From: Cranoglanis bouderius
Lineage: Eukaryota; Chordata; Actinopteri; Siluriformes; Cranoglanididae
Assembly (NCBI GenBank): GCA_023630585.1
Contig: CM042565.1
Location: forward strand, 2,262,513 to 2,326,512
Direction of reading: 5' to 3'
Length of the DNA: 64,000 nt
Under the pieces are notes generated by a model. It searched no databases, was not told the origin of the DNA, and saw nothing but the letters and a program-made list of their open reading frames with translations. The translations under genes were made by a program, and so were the position numbers. Shown here one piece after another: positions 13,772 to 26,900 of the stretch (position 1 is its first letter; each line of letters starts with the position of its first letter).

Positions 13772-13898
13772 TTTATTTATTTACTTACTTACGTACTTAC
13801 CACATTTAAAAAATAATAATAATAAGTGGACATGTTTTTCTTTTCCAGAAACAATTTTTTGCTTTCCTCTCTTCCTTATTTTGCTCTCTCTCTCCCAG

Positions 13899-13957
13899 GA
13901 TGGACCATGATAGAGAGGTGAGCAACAGTCGCCGCTGCTATGACGAAGAAGAAGAAG
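13899..13957 (+). CDS. slc4a5: slc4a5 first coding exon, with start codon and GC splice donor
   Basis: A polypyrimidine tract and AG (13897-13898) are followed by G and then ATG at 13900. The exon reads MDHDREVSNSRRCYDEEEE plus one base. That acidic run just before the IYIGV motif is the layout of the SLC4A4 N-terminus (a CDEEEVEG-type run, then HHTIYIGV). Joining 13957 to 15839 gives DEEEED then HQSIYIGV in frame. The donor would be AAG|GCGAGT. The strong GTGAGC at 13918 is an alternative donor, but it leaves the next exon out of frame unless an internal AG at 15845-15846 is used. An upstream 5'UTR exon must exist and was not identified with confidence. Confidence 0.7.
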
Positions 13958-14366
13958 GCGAGTCTTTTTCACACATTCATGTGTTATGACACTTGTGAGG
14001 ACCTCAGTTAACCTTATTATTAATTCATACCCCTGACTTTGACCCTCGCAAAAAACATGTAATAATAATAATAAGTTTATTTTATATAGCGCCTTTCTCA
14101 GACTCAAGGTCGCTTTACATAGTATATACACACAAATACACAATTATACCTATAAACACAAACATGCATGCGAGAGAACGTATAGGCATAGGTATCCATA
14201 AACATACAAACCATATATAAACACACATGTATACACAAGTACATGTATAAAGAAGTAGACACATACACATACATACATAGACATATAACAGAGTAGAACA
14301 GGGAACTACTATGTATTTCGGCTTACAAAAAGACTCTTGTGAGCTGAAATACATGTTTTGACGCTT

Positions 14367-14405
<39 letters not shown>

Positions 14406-17400
14406 CCAATATCTCATTATGCAATAAGCCTAAATATTAAAACAGATGTTATTATTGGCCAATCAGCTCTGTGTCTATTTATGACCATGATGGGATTGTT
14501 AATGAACCTACAGATGTCTCTGCATCATAATCAACAATCAGCCATGTCACAAAACGAAAACACTTCCAGGATCACTGTTTAAGTTCTTAATAGGCTGTTC
14601 TATCACACAAATTAGTGTATTAGTCATGTAAGAAATAAAACACGATGGGGTGGTGTGACGAAGCCGTTCTCACTCCGGATTATTTTCTTATGTTTACGTG
14701 TGTGCTCGTCAAACCAAAACGTACAACAAGCAAATAGTTGAATGAGATGGGTTTTGCTCGAGGCAATCCTGCAGGAGTGTCATCAGGAACTGATACGAGG
14801 TCTTCCCTTGCATACTGCATCATATTTCCTGCACAAGCCCGGTGAGAGTCAATTAGACACAGAGAAACAGAGAGAAACTCGGAGAAGTGAGAACCCACTG
14901 GGTTTTGAAAAAGTTCTTATCAAAGCAGAATTCCTTCATCTGGTCATGGCGTGAAATGATGGGGGAAAAAACCCCAAAACATTATGTTAGCTGGAGCATG
15001 CAATTACCAGTCACAATCAATGTCTCGGGGTGCTAATCATCGTTGACAATTACAAAAGCAGAGACCTTAAAGAAATATCAATAAATAAATTGTTCTGTGG
15101 TTTATTGGCCACATTTGAGAGTCATTATGTTCATTATTTGTTACATCCGACTGTCTTTTATCTGTTGTTTGTTGGAGTTTCCTGTCTTTTGCTGTTTGCT
15201 AGCTCTGAGTGTTTGTTCACTCTTCGTTAGGTCTGTGTGTCTTGTCAGTTAGGTCTTGTATCCGAGTGTATTTCCTTCGATATTTGTTTGATCTGAGTGT
15301 CTTGACTTTTATTTTTTGTTGGATTTGAGAGTATTTTATGTTTTTTTGTTGGCTCTGTGTGTCTTTTGGTTGTATTTGTTGGGTCTGAGTGGCTTTTATT
15401 TGTTATTTCTTGGACCCAAGTGTCTTTTGTCTGTTTGTTGGATCTTTTGTCAGGTTTTTTAGATTTGGGTGTCTTCTTTGTTCTTTATTGCACCTTGATA
15501 TCTTTTGTTTTATCTTTTTTATTGGATCTGGTTGTCTTTTTTGTTGAACTTGTTCTCTTTATCATGCATTTTGTTGTTTTTGTCCTTAATTTGCTCTTTT
15601 TTTAAGTTTCTATGTCCTTGTTTGCCCAATCTTTTATCCTTTACTTTTTTTGACCTGGGTATTTTTTGGTCCTATATTTGTTGGTGCTTGCTTGTCCATA
15701 TGGAAGTTGTTTGTTATTTGCTTAAGCTGGCTGGCTTTATTGTGAATTTGGGTGTTGAGTGCTTGTCTTTAATGTTTGTTTGTCCTCGACATCTTTCCAT
15801 GTTGTTTCTCCTTAATCTCTACCAATTTCTACCTGCAGATCATCAGTCCATTTACATCGGTGTACCAGTGCCACGGGGCTACAGGCGCAAACGGCGCCGG
15901 AGGCACTCGTCCATCTCAAGTCATGATATCACGGACATCGAGAGAGGTGCGCACCGTGATCATCAACGTCATGAGCGCTATGAGTCAGAGGACACTGAGC
16001 GCTACGATCTGGAGCAAACAGAGCACAGGCTTCACCCACCTGAAGTCAGCCGCACTAGTGAGTGTCCATTTGAAAAATATTTCAGAATCATATTGTGTTT
16101 GGCGGTAAATAACACATTTTGGTTGTTTTTTTTTTGTTGTTGTTGAAAAAATGGAAAGAACTATTTATAAAGTTAAAAGGTGACAACTGGTCATTAACAC
16201 AAGGAGCTCAAATGGGACCCTAACTTAAAGGAATAAGTGATAATTACCAAAGTGTATTTTTTGCACAGCAGATTTTGACGTTGAACAATATTTCCATGGC
16301 GCTTTAAAGGCTCGTTTAATTAAACTCTGTGATCCTACTGTGAGCCTCAATAGGGCCTGTCTGAGTCCATTATTTTTAATCAATTCGAATAATAAGAATA
16401 TATTTAGAACTGTTCTAATAAGGACATTTTTTCTCCTTCAGTCCATTAGGAATGCTTTAAATAACACTCGGAATGGTTTGTTCTTGGTTTAGTAATGCAT
16501 GTTTCATTGACTCATTGATTTGGTATTTTAAAACACCAAATGTGTCTCACTTCTTAGCAGTATAAATGATATTCATGTAGACACACGCTTCAGGTCCTAG
16601 GTTTGAAAGAAAAAAATGCATTCAAGTATCCTATAAGTTTATCCATGTTTGGAGAAAAAAAGTACTGTCAAGTAAAATAGTTTACTTTTAGACGTATTAT
16701 AAGGAATACGGTAATGAAACTTATTTCTAAAATTTCAGGTCTAATAAACCCATAAGAAATTAATGATGTGAGCAACTTTTAATCCTGTATACAATATGCT
16801 CAATTTAAACTGTATTTGGATAAATTAGGTTTACCCTCTGGGGCAGACACTGGAGACTCCTTCCTTCATTTAAAAAAAAAAAACTGTTCATTATTAGGCT
16901 TATAAATTCCTGTGTAAGTTGCTACTATAGAAAACAATAAGTGAGTAAGTTAATATTATCCTGGGATTTGCTGTCAGAGCTGCAGCTATAGGAAGTTCAT
17001 CAAGACCTTCTGACCAATCAGAATCCAGAACAGATTTTCCTTTTTTCGAATTATGAAAATCATCCATTATAACACAAAACAATTTTACTGTCGGTAACGT
17101 CAGTATATTAAGAATAACTACGTAGAACAATCCTTAGATGAGATGTTGGAATTTTGTACTGAATCGTTAAAATTGTACAATTTTGTACAAAAAGGATCCT
17201 TGAAGCTTTTCTCTGCTTTTTTCTTGTTTTTCCTGGAAGTGCCTTTAAATATCTCAATATAATAGCTTTGTCCTACCACCTACATTTAATCATTTTAGAT
17301 TAAAAACACTTTTAAAAAAAACCTAAAGTATTTTGTAAGGCTGGTCCAGTTGAGTTGTAAGATAAATATATCTTTAATATGATTTTATGTCTTGGTATCT

Positions 17401-20400
17401 TTTCCTGCTTTGGTTTTCGGATGTGAACAGATCATAAGGGTTCACTGCGTTTGGCTGATTTTTTTTCTTCTGGCCAAACGTCCTACCTCATATAAGCAGA
17501 TTAATGGCGTTCACTCACGGGTCGAGCTCACAACGTCACATTCCCTCTCAGGGCTATAACGCTGGAACTTCTTGCTTGATGTGCAAGAAATCTCTCTAAT
17601 AGCACGGACAGTGGAACACGATCACGAATATGAATTACGAATTAACAAAATAAATCTGAATAAAGAAATGAAATGGACGGAAAATGCTCTGCGAAACAGC
17701 TGATGGAGATCCATCGATATATACACAAGCATTCTGAAACCAGAGATCGAATATATATGAAGCCAGGCTGAGGCTGAGTATTGAAATGAGAGTAATAGTG
17801 CAGTTCATTTCCATGTGGCCTCAAGGCAGGAAGCGTTTGGTGATGTCCATGGGTTCCATTGACTGCAAAGGATTTGCATCCAAGTTTAAAAAAATAATCC
17901 TAATATTTATGATTATGTTCGTTTGTCCAATTACTTTTGAGCCTGTGAAAATGGAGGGACTCTGTAAAACATGGCTGTAACTCCTAAATAGTTAATGCAA
18001 TATTTTTGTTAAACCCCTTGAATTAAAGCCGAAAGTCTACACTTCAATCACATCTTGATTGCTTCATTGCAAGTCCATTGTGGTGGTGTACAGAGACAAA
18101 AGTAGGAAAATTGTGTTGTCACTGTCCAAATACTTTGGATAATACCTGACGGTATATTAAATATTTCTAAAATATTTACTTTACCTTTTTTTTTTTTCTA
18201 GGAACAGAAACTAGAGATGATGTGTAGATGATGTGTCCTTCACCATAGCTGGGTGTTATCAGGCTGCTTGTCATGACTAAGCGAAACCAGTTCTGGTGGC
18301 TAAATGAATATAAATCGATTCTCCAGTGCGGAGATATAAATAATGGGATATCAAAGCGAGTTCCTGACTCAAGTGAACGAGTAAACACATGAATCACTGC
18401 GATTGATTCATTCCGCACGTCTTCAAATTGTCTTTGGCAACCAGCATGGAGGCAGACTTTATTCTCACTCATAATGGTGTAGCTAATTAACCCTGCATCT
18501 TAATCGCCAGGCATTTTGGAGAAAATGGGCCAAACGTTTTCGTAAAAACACAACAATCCTGGTGATTGATGATGCGATGATGTGGCGGCATCAAGAATGT
18601 CCCATTCTTTTTACGGTTCACGTCACAACACATAACGCTGTGATTAATAGCTGAGGAAAACAGGCTAACCCTTCGATCTTTTAAGCGATTTAGCGCTTAT
18701 CTCTTTTGTGACAGGAAACAAAGATAATAATGCGTCTGTGATGATTTTTCTTTTTAGGTTCGCATCAATGCAGCACTCCATCCTATTGATCCCCTCAGGC
18801 CTGCTACAGCACAGACCTAATTAGAGTTCACTTTGGGTTTGAACAAGTATGTTATGTCCTAAATAGAAAAAAAAAAAAAAAACTTCTTTAAACAGTTCCA
18901 GGTTTGAAAACGAAATAGATTTCACATTTAACCAGAAGATCATTTTGGTCTGAGCAAACCAGAAAGCGGTTCCCAATTCCCAGACCTTGTTAAACTTCTC
19001 ATTATCCGTTGTTTTGTTTGTATAGTTGCTTATTAATTAATTAAAGGACCACAGCCTGTTGAATTCTTGGATCTATTTGGATCTGTTGAATTCTTTGTTT
19101 CTATAGTAACTACAGGTTTAAATACGGCTCCCTAAAAAAAAAGAAATTTGCTCAGCAGGACCACTCTGAAGTGCTGTTGAATAAAAGTATTCCAATATTA
19201 AATCACTGGTTGATATTTACACCAAGATTGAGCTCTTTTTTTTTTTTTACACAGACAACATGCCTCCTTCTGACCTTCAGGTTGAGTATTTCTGCTATAA
19301 ATTATTGCTCATTTCCAGCTGTGCACCTGTTGAATCTTGGCTGATAGGATCATCTAGATCACTGCAAAAACTTTCAGCTTCCTGGCAGCCGTCGCTGTAG
19401 CACTTTAACTATCCTGTTTCCCAGAAGGTGACCCTCAGGTTTGGCCTCGATTTCTCGTGTCCAGGTTTGATCTTTACTCAGCAGAGCTCTCTGTAACGGT
19501 TCCAGTCCCAATCCTTTCCAAATGGTGAGCTTGGCTCTGAGCTCGGCTTTGGGGTCTGGAGCTTTATTTCTGGCTGCTTATGACGATGAGCGGAGTTTTT
19601 GACGAATTTATTCAGGAGAGAAATGTAGAGAAAAGAAAACTTTGCGATGCTAACAATCGGTCATGAAATAAGAATTTCCCGATGACATTATTCGAGAACC
19701 TATCTCCCCCCACCACCCCCGGTTAATAATGTCATGAGATTTTATTTCACGCACCTAGTCCTGGCCTTTTTACAGCACTAGATTGTCTCTGCTGGACTTT
19801 TTCTGGTCCCATGGAATCCCAGTTCTGGAGGGTTATCAGAACCCCCAATTTCTCATTTCTTTAATGTCTTTAAAAAAAAAAACACTTTTAATTAAGTGAG
19901 AGAAATTCTGGCCAAGTTTTGAAGGTCAAAATGAAAATATAAAAAGTTTTGTGTTTTTTTGTTTTGGTTTGTTTTTTCTCGTGATAGTTTACTTGAGTAA
20001 GAGCACAAGTATGCAGTTTCAGTAATACTTGAGTAAACTATATAACTGTACTTAAGCACTCTATTTCCCAATCCTGCAACTCCTAAACCCCTCTCCAAGT
20101 GTGTGATTACGTTTCTAAAGAAAGCATGAAGCCACATTTCTTAAACATTTGGAACCAAACATGAAAACTCAGCAACAAAACAAGTCGAATATTTAGAGGC
20201 AGGGGTGCATGTCTCAAATCAGCAGCAAAAACGAATGTGTAATTTCTCAACAAGCAAAAGTTTTTCGATCTGAGCCTGCTTAAAATCACAGGGTCTACTT
20301 AAGGCAAATTATTTATTATTTACTTAAGGCAAATGAGTGAGTTAAAATCCCAGAAATGTTACAAACTGACAATGGAGACTCCTTCCATAAAAATAAAGTC

Positions 20401-20873
20401 ATGATACTCTACATACAGAAACCCAACAGTGTGCTTGAGTGTTCTTATAACAGACTTGTGGTGATAAAATATTTCATTTGTTTAGACTGATTGAAAATGT
20501 CTGATCAGTCGGTTTCCAATGTGTAATGAGGGAAAGGGTTACAGTTCCTACTGGAATGTGTTAAAAGGACACTTTATTTGTATTTGGGGAAAAAAATCTT
20601 TATCACATCCTTTATCTTTTCACAGACCAACATTTCTTCCCCACTATTTCATGAGTGCAGATCAGCATCTTAACAATTGTGTGTGTGTGTGTGTATGTTC
20701 ATTATTCCCTGTGTGTGTTTGCGCCGTCCCTAAGTGTCCCCGGCTGCAGAACGCCTGAGGTATATTTTAGGAGACGATGAAGACGCCATGCCCACGCCCA
20801 CCCTCTTCACCGAGATGGACACACTCCAACACGAGGGAGACGAGCTCGAGTGGAGAGAGTCAGCCAGGTAGGA

Positions 20874-20924
<51 letters not shown>

Positions 20925-23900
20925 TCTAATTCGAAGACAGCACCATGGCACCATGTTGTCCCTTTCACTAACACCAGGTTCCCACTACTAATTAATGTTG
21001 ATAATTAATGTTGTCACCGAGTCGTGTGTGTGTGTTGTCAGGTGGGTGAAGTTTGAGGAGAAGGTTGAAGAGGGCGGCGAGCGCTGGAGCAAACCGCACG
21101 TCTCCACGTTGTCTCTGCACAGCCTGTTCGAGCTGCGCACGTGCCTGCAAACCGGCGTCGTGCTGCTGGACCTGGACGGCTACTCGCTGCCGCAGATCGT
21201 CGGTGAGGGGCGACGTTTCAGCAAACCTGTACTTAACGTCCTATAGATACAGTGCCTAGTATTGACCCCCGTTGTGAAGAAACCCTTTCAGAACTTTGTC
21301 CATGTCTTCACATGAATGAAGTAAAGTCATTTTAAAAGAGTGGTCTATTCAGATATCCGTGGCCGGGAGTCCAAGAGAGCCATGCTCTCTGGGTGGGAGG
21401 GGCATACTCAATCTCCCTTGTCACTCACAGTGACGCTAACCAATCGCAGGCATGTTGGCTGGCTTCACGTGTCTCCGAGGAAGCACGTGTTAGCTTTCAC
21501 CCTGCCTGATTGGTAGCCATGGTATGATTTTGGAGAGCTGACTGGTGGGTGGGAATTGGATAAATTAAGGGAAAAAAGAAATTTATATTTCTCAAAGGTG
21601 TTACTTCTGCTCTAAAACACCCGATTCAACTCCGAACTGTTAACTGTTATGTTTTACGATTGGTGAAATGCTCTGGGTTTTGTTTTGTTTACATGTTTCT
21701 ATTAGTTTGTATCCTCCTTCTTTATTTATTATCATCCCACTCGCTTCCTAATAGACGACATCATCGAGCGCCACATCGAGGAGGGCATGGTCAGTCCGGA
21801 GCTGAGGGACAAGATCAGCTTCGTTCTGTTGAGGAAACACAGACACCAGACCAAGAAACCCATCCACCGCTCGCTGGCCGACATCGGCAAAGGCAGCTCC
21901 GCCCCCAGTGAGTCGTCTCCGCCTCCTTTTAAACACCTTAATCCACCTTTTGTCCATCACACACTTAGGAAGAAAGGTTCCATTTAGTACCCTAAAGGGT
22001 TCTTCGGTTTGTCTGTGTATGAGAACCTTTAAGGACTGTATGTACGACTTGACAGTAGATGGTTTCCCTTTTAGGAACTGGTTTAAGTGGAACCCCTTTA
22101 CAAAGATACAGTATACACTTAGAAAAACGGGTTCTTCAAGAACCTGTGTGTTTCTAATTTGAATTCTCTCTAATAGTATATTGGATTACCAGATTAAAAA
22201 CTAGATTTAATCTAGAACCTAGAAAGTATTTGGCTATAGAGATATATTTTGATGGTCTTATAACTGAGGTGTGTGTGTGTGTCTTTCAGGTCGTAGTCCA
22301 GCCCGTAGTCCAGCAGCCACTACCAGCTTCAATCGCTCCACAGAGGATCTGCACAGCAAGCATGGAGGCAGCTACGGGCGTCTTCGTACGTCTGCGTTCT
22401 TTTATCAAGACCAATTAAAAAAAGACACATAGAAACATTTGGAACGCGACCCAGTCAAGTCCATTTAGATTTGGAAATCGATTTTGAGCTTCAGGTAGCA
22501 ACTTGGCAGGAAACCGATGGGTCCAGCATCTGTTTTGTCCGTGTCATTTGAATTCAGCATATGCGCAAATTAATTCATGCGTGCAATTCTTTGCTAATTA
22601 GATTATGCATGCGTGTTTGCAGCTAAAACGTGTGCACGTGAGTGATTAATTCTAAATTATGCTGTCTTACTGTTGTATTGTGACTCGCCAATTGAGTTCT
22701 ATTTACATTAATTATCAGCAATAATACTGTACAAATATTAATAACCATCTGGTATATTTGTTTCCGGATGTTAATATGTGTATATGAATGTAGAATTTGG
22801 TTCGAGCAAGTTTGTATTCATGCAGAATTTTTTGCACTTTTGTGCGTTACAGGTCAAGCCCAGAGCAGAAGTATGAACGACATTGCGGACACGCCAAGCA
22901 CCGACCAGGTATCGCACACTTTATTTATTAATAAAGTGTGTGTGTGCTGGATTGGGAGTGTCTATATATGCTACTTATATATTCAGCACTCCTCCTGTGC
23001 ACATATGAGGGTGTATATGTATGTGCATAAGTGAGTGTATGTATGTGTGTAGGCATGTCCATAAGAACGTTTATGTATGTTAGACTATAAGCAGTATCCC
23101 TACAGACATCCACCGTAATCGTCCATGATCGTGTCACACACTCTGACATTTACACACACACACACACACACTGTGTGAACAGGGACACAGGGTTATTACA
23201 TGATTGTCATGGCAACTAGACTATTTCCTGTTTTATTTCACTTTTCAGTAGCAAATGGTTGTAAACATTATTTATATATAAACGTATATAAATAAACATT
23301 CGATCGTTATTTTTCTTTCTTCTATTCACTGAAAAGTAATACTTTTTCACCTAGCTTTATTGCTTTAGGTAATATTGTGGCCAAAGGCACATGAACCTTT
23401 CAGGCTTTAGCTGCCAAATTGATTTCCAGAGAGGTGTTAAGCTTTTGATTGAATAATAAAAATTAAAGGAAAAGCATAAAGTGGGTCGGTAGGGTGTTGG
23501 GCCACTACGAGCCTCCAGAATGGTTTCAGTACTCCTTGGTACCAAGATCATACATATTTTCCATATGTGCTCAGTTGGGGTCTTGATGGTGGTGAGCGCT
23601 GTGTAACACATCATTCTGAAATCTGAGTGTGAAGGCCATAGCATATGATTTACATCATTTTCATCCACATCAAACCATTCAGTGAGCCCCCATGCCCTGT
23701 GGATGGGGGCGGAGTCATCCTGGAAGAGACCACACCCATCAATATATATAATTCATATAAAATGACTGTGTCAAATGTTACAATATTATAACTCACATTT
23801 TCCATACAGACTTTTGGACAAATTGGGTGGGTGGGTGGGTGGCTGGAAGGGGGGTCCTTATCTGTAAGGCAAAAGGTTATTCTACATCAAATGCCTCACT

Positions 23901-26900
23901 TTGCAAAACTGCCACAAAAAAAAGAAAAAGAAAGAAAGAATATGTGTTCACTTCAAGATTAGATAATAAAGAAGTTAATTAAGCTTGTGAGAAACTTTTA
24001 GATAAAATGAGAGTACATTTGTCAACCTTTTTTTTGGAGTGCGGTCAAGCAGTTATAATTAGATTCTGTATCATTAGAATTATAAGAGAAACAGTTATAG
24101 GAAATCGGTAGTGTGCATGTCTGTGAGGAAGATCTCCTTTTAATCTTCTGGCATTAACAAAAGAACAATTGAACCCTTCTGTGGAATTACACTTATAGCA
24201 AACACCACCCAGGCTGTAATAAGAAGTCAGTATAGTCTGTATGTTTGTGAAAAAATAAATACAAGACATACATGATTTAAAAAATGACAAGGTGCAGAAA
24301 CAGGAGGGATGACTATGGTGTCATTAATACATGATGTTCATATCTGACATTGTTTCTAACTATGACTGCAGCTAAAGAACAAGTTCATGAAGAAGATCCC
24401 CAGGGATGCAGAGGCATCCAATGTGCTTGTTGGTGAGGTGGACTTCCTTGACAAACCCTTTGTGGCCTTTGTAAGACTCGCACAGGCCACAACACTAGGA
24501 GGCCTGACTGAAGTTCCAGTGCCCACCAGGTACAATTATTGCAAATGCTTATCAAGATCCCATTTCCCACCAAGTACCATATTTTCACTCCATGCCAAGA
24601 TCCCTAGTATCTACCAAGTACCACATTTACCATTCTGTAAGGTCCCAGTGCCAATGAAATACCACATTTACCATTCTGTAAGGTCCCAGTGCTCATGAAG
24701 CACTGCATTTACCATTCTGTAAGGTCTGAGTGCTCATAAAGTGCCACATTTACCACTCTGTACAAAGGTCTCTGTACCCAACAAGTACCACATTTACCAC
24801 TGCATACATGGTGGGTACTGAGACCTTAGTACGGAAAAAAATGTGATACTTGGTGGGTACCAAGATCTCAGTTCTGACCAAATACCACATTTACCATTCT
24901 CTATCAAGGTCGCACTTCCTACCAAGTACCACATGTACCACTCTGTATTAAGGTCCCAGTACCCACAGAGTACTACATTTACCACTTCATACCAAGGTCT
25001 CACTTCTGAACAAGTACCACATTTACCATTCTCTATCAAGGTCCCAGTACCCACCAAGTACCATATGTACCACTCCAGAGCAAGGTCCTGGTTCCCACAA
25101 AGTACCACATGTATCACTCTGTATTAAGGTCCCAGTACCCACCACACACCACATTTACCCCTCTTTATCAATGTCCAAGTACCTACCAAATACCACATTT
25201 ACCACTCCATACCAAAGTCCAGGTACTCACTAATTACTCAAACTTCCACTCTGGATCAAGGGCCTGGTGCCAAGCTGGTGGCTCTGTTACCAATCTATAC
25301 CAAGGTCCTGCTGCCCACCAGTTAACATTAGCATTCCTTACCATTATTAATCCTTGCCTACCAGGTACCATCATGAAGTCTGAAGTCCTATGTCTTTCTA
25401 ATTTCTTGCTTGTTTGGCAACAGGGAAATATAGACCTCCAGATATCCATTTAATATCCAAGTAATTTTGTTTTTAAGTTTCACTTTTCTTGTTACAGGTT
25501 TTTGTTTGTGCTTCTGGGACCCCCTGGCAAAGCCAAGTCCTACAACGAAATTGGCCGCGCTATTGCTACACTAATGGTGGATGATGTAAGCATGAATAAT
25601 CTTCTTTTCAGAGATTCATAGCAAGTCTACAAAATCCAACATAAATCCAGCAAAGCTACCAAATCCAGCATAGTAACTCTGAAGGTGTCATCTCCAGCTC
25701 TTTAGTGATGTGGCGTATAAGGCCCGGGACCGAGAGGACCTGATTGCAGGCATTGATGAGTTCCTGGATGAGGTGACTGTACTTCCACCTGGCGAGTGGG
25801 ACCCCAAAATTCGCATTGAGCCACCCAAAAAAGTGCTCTCTGCTGACAAGAGGTAAAGCCAGAATAGTCAGGAGAATGGACAGTTACAAGACATGTGCTT
25901 TTTAACATTAACTGTAGATTGATAGGCTGGGAACCCAATGATGTTTTAGGTTCCTTTAGCACAGTTAAAAATAAATTAGCGATAGGTTGCTCAGTAATAT
26001 AGCCTTTGTCAGCTTTACCAGCGTTAGATAAGCTAGCTAGCATCCACTTTACTCCAGATTCATTTAACGCTAGCTGCTGTGAGCTTGCTACTTTTCCACC
26101 ACTGTGTTTTTTTTGTCTGTGCTTTCTGCTATGTTTGTCTTTCTGAGCACATGGGACTGGGGTTGAATGAAGGGCCCTTGAAGGGGTGTCTATGAATAAG
26201 TCATGGTCTTTGATCATAATCATTCATTTATTCATGTTCATGTTCACACTGTATTCTCTTTATGTAGTATCTCGACATTATTTGTAATCACGAGCATTAA
26301 AGGAGGAAATCCCAATGCCACCTTATGCTCATTCCTGCATAATGTATCTGAATGTGTATGAGATTTGTGGAGCTTGAACCTTGCATGGAAATGACTTACT
26401 AATTGCCACTGGCATGCTTGAGCTACAAATCAGAAAGCTTGTAGTTAATGATTATCCATTTGCTGCACCATTTATCCTTCAGCTACTTCAAGTGTCTGGT
26501 CTTCTTGCCTGATACAGGAAGTCTGTGTTCTCTCTGAACGAGCTGGGCCAGATGAATGGCACTGCGGGAGCCGGGGGCGGTACTGCAGAGGAAGAGGAGA
26601 TGCCTGTGCCGCATGAGCTCGGTGAAGAGCTGGCATACACAGGCAGGCGAGTTGCAATTATCCCTCAGGACTGTCATGGCAGTTAGCAGGCTTATGATGG
26701 ACTGGAAGGTGCTTCACTCTGAAGAAGTCCCCTTAAAACACTAAAACATTTCACTTGTTAGTTGCAAGGATAGTCTGGAGAGTGCAAATAATTGGCTCCA
26801 AAATGTCCAGAGAGGGCGATTTTAAGGTGATATATATGGCTGTAAAAAAAAAAAAAAAAAACAAGTGAGTGGAGAACACATTCGAGCAAACAGAAGGCCA

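Noticed and set aside
15505..15838. Long hydrophobic frame in line with slc4a5 exon 2, as a possible N-terminal extension
   Set aside because: It is translated T/G-rich repeat, has no family match, and ends at a clear splice acceptor; the 13900 exon supplies a better N-terminus.
24843..25127. Tyr/Pro-rich repeated ORF in slc4a5 intron 8, as a possible small protein
   Set aside because: It is the translation of the 44-bp minisatellite; its resemblance to exon 8 reflects the array's origin.
25702..26223. 173-codon minus-strand ORF
   Set aside because: It is antisense to slc4a5 exon 10 and the next intron, and shows no homology.
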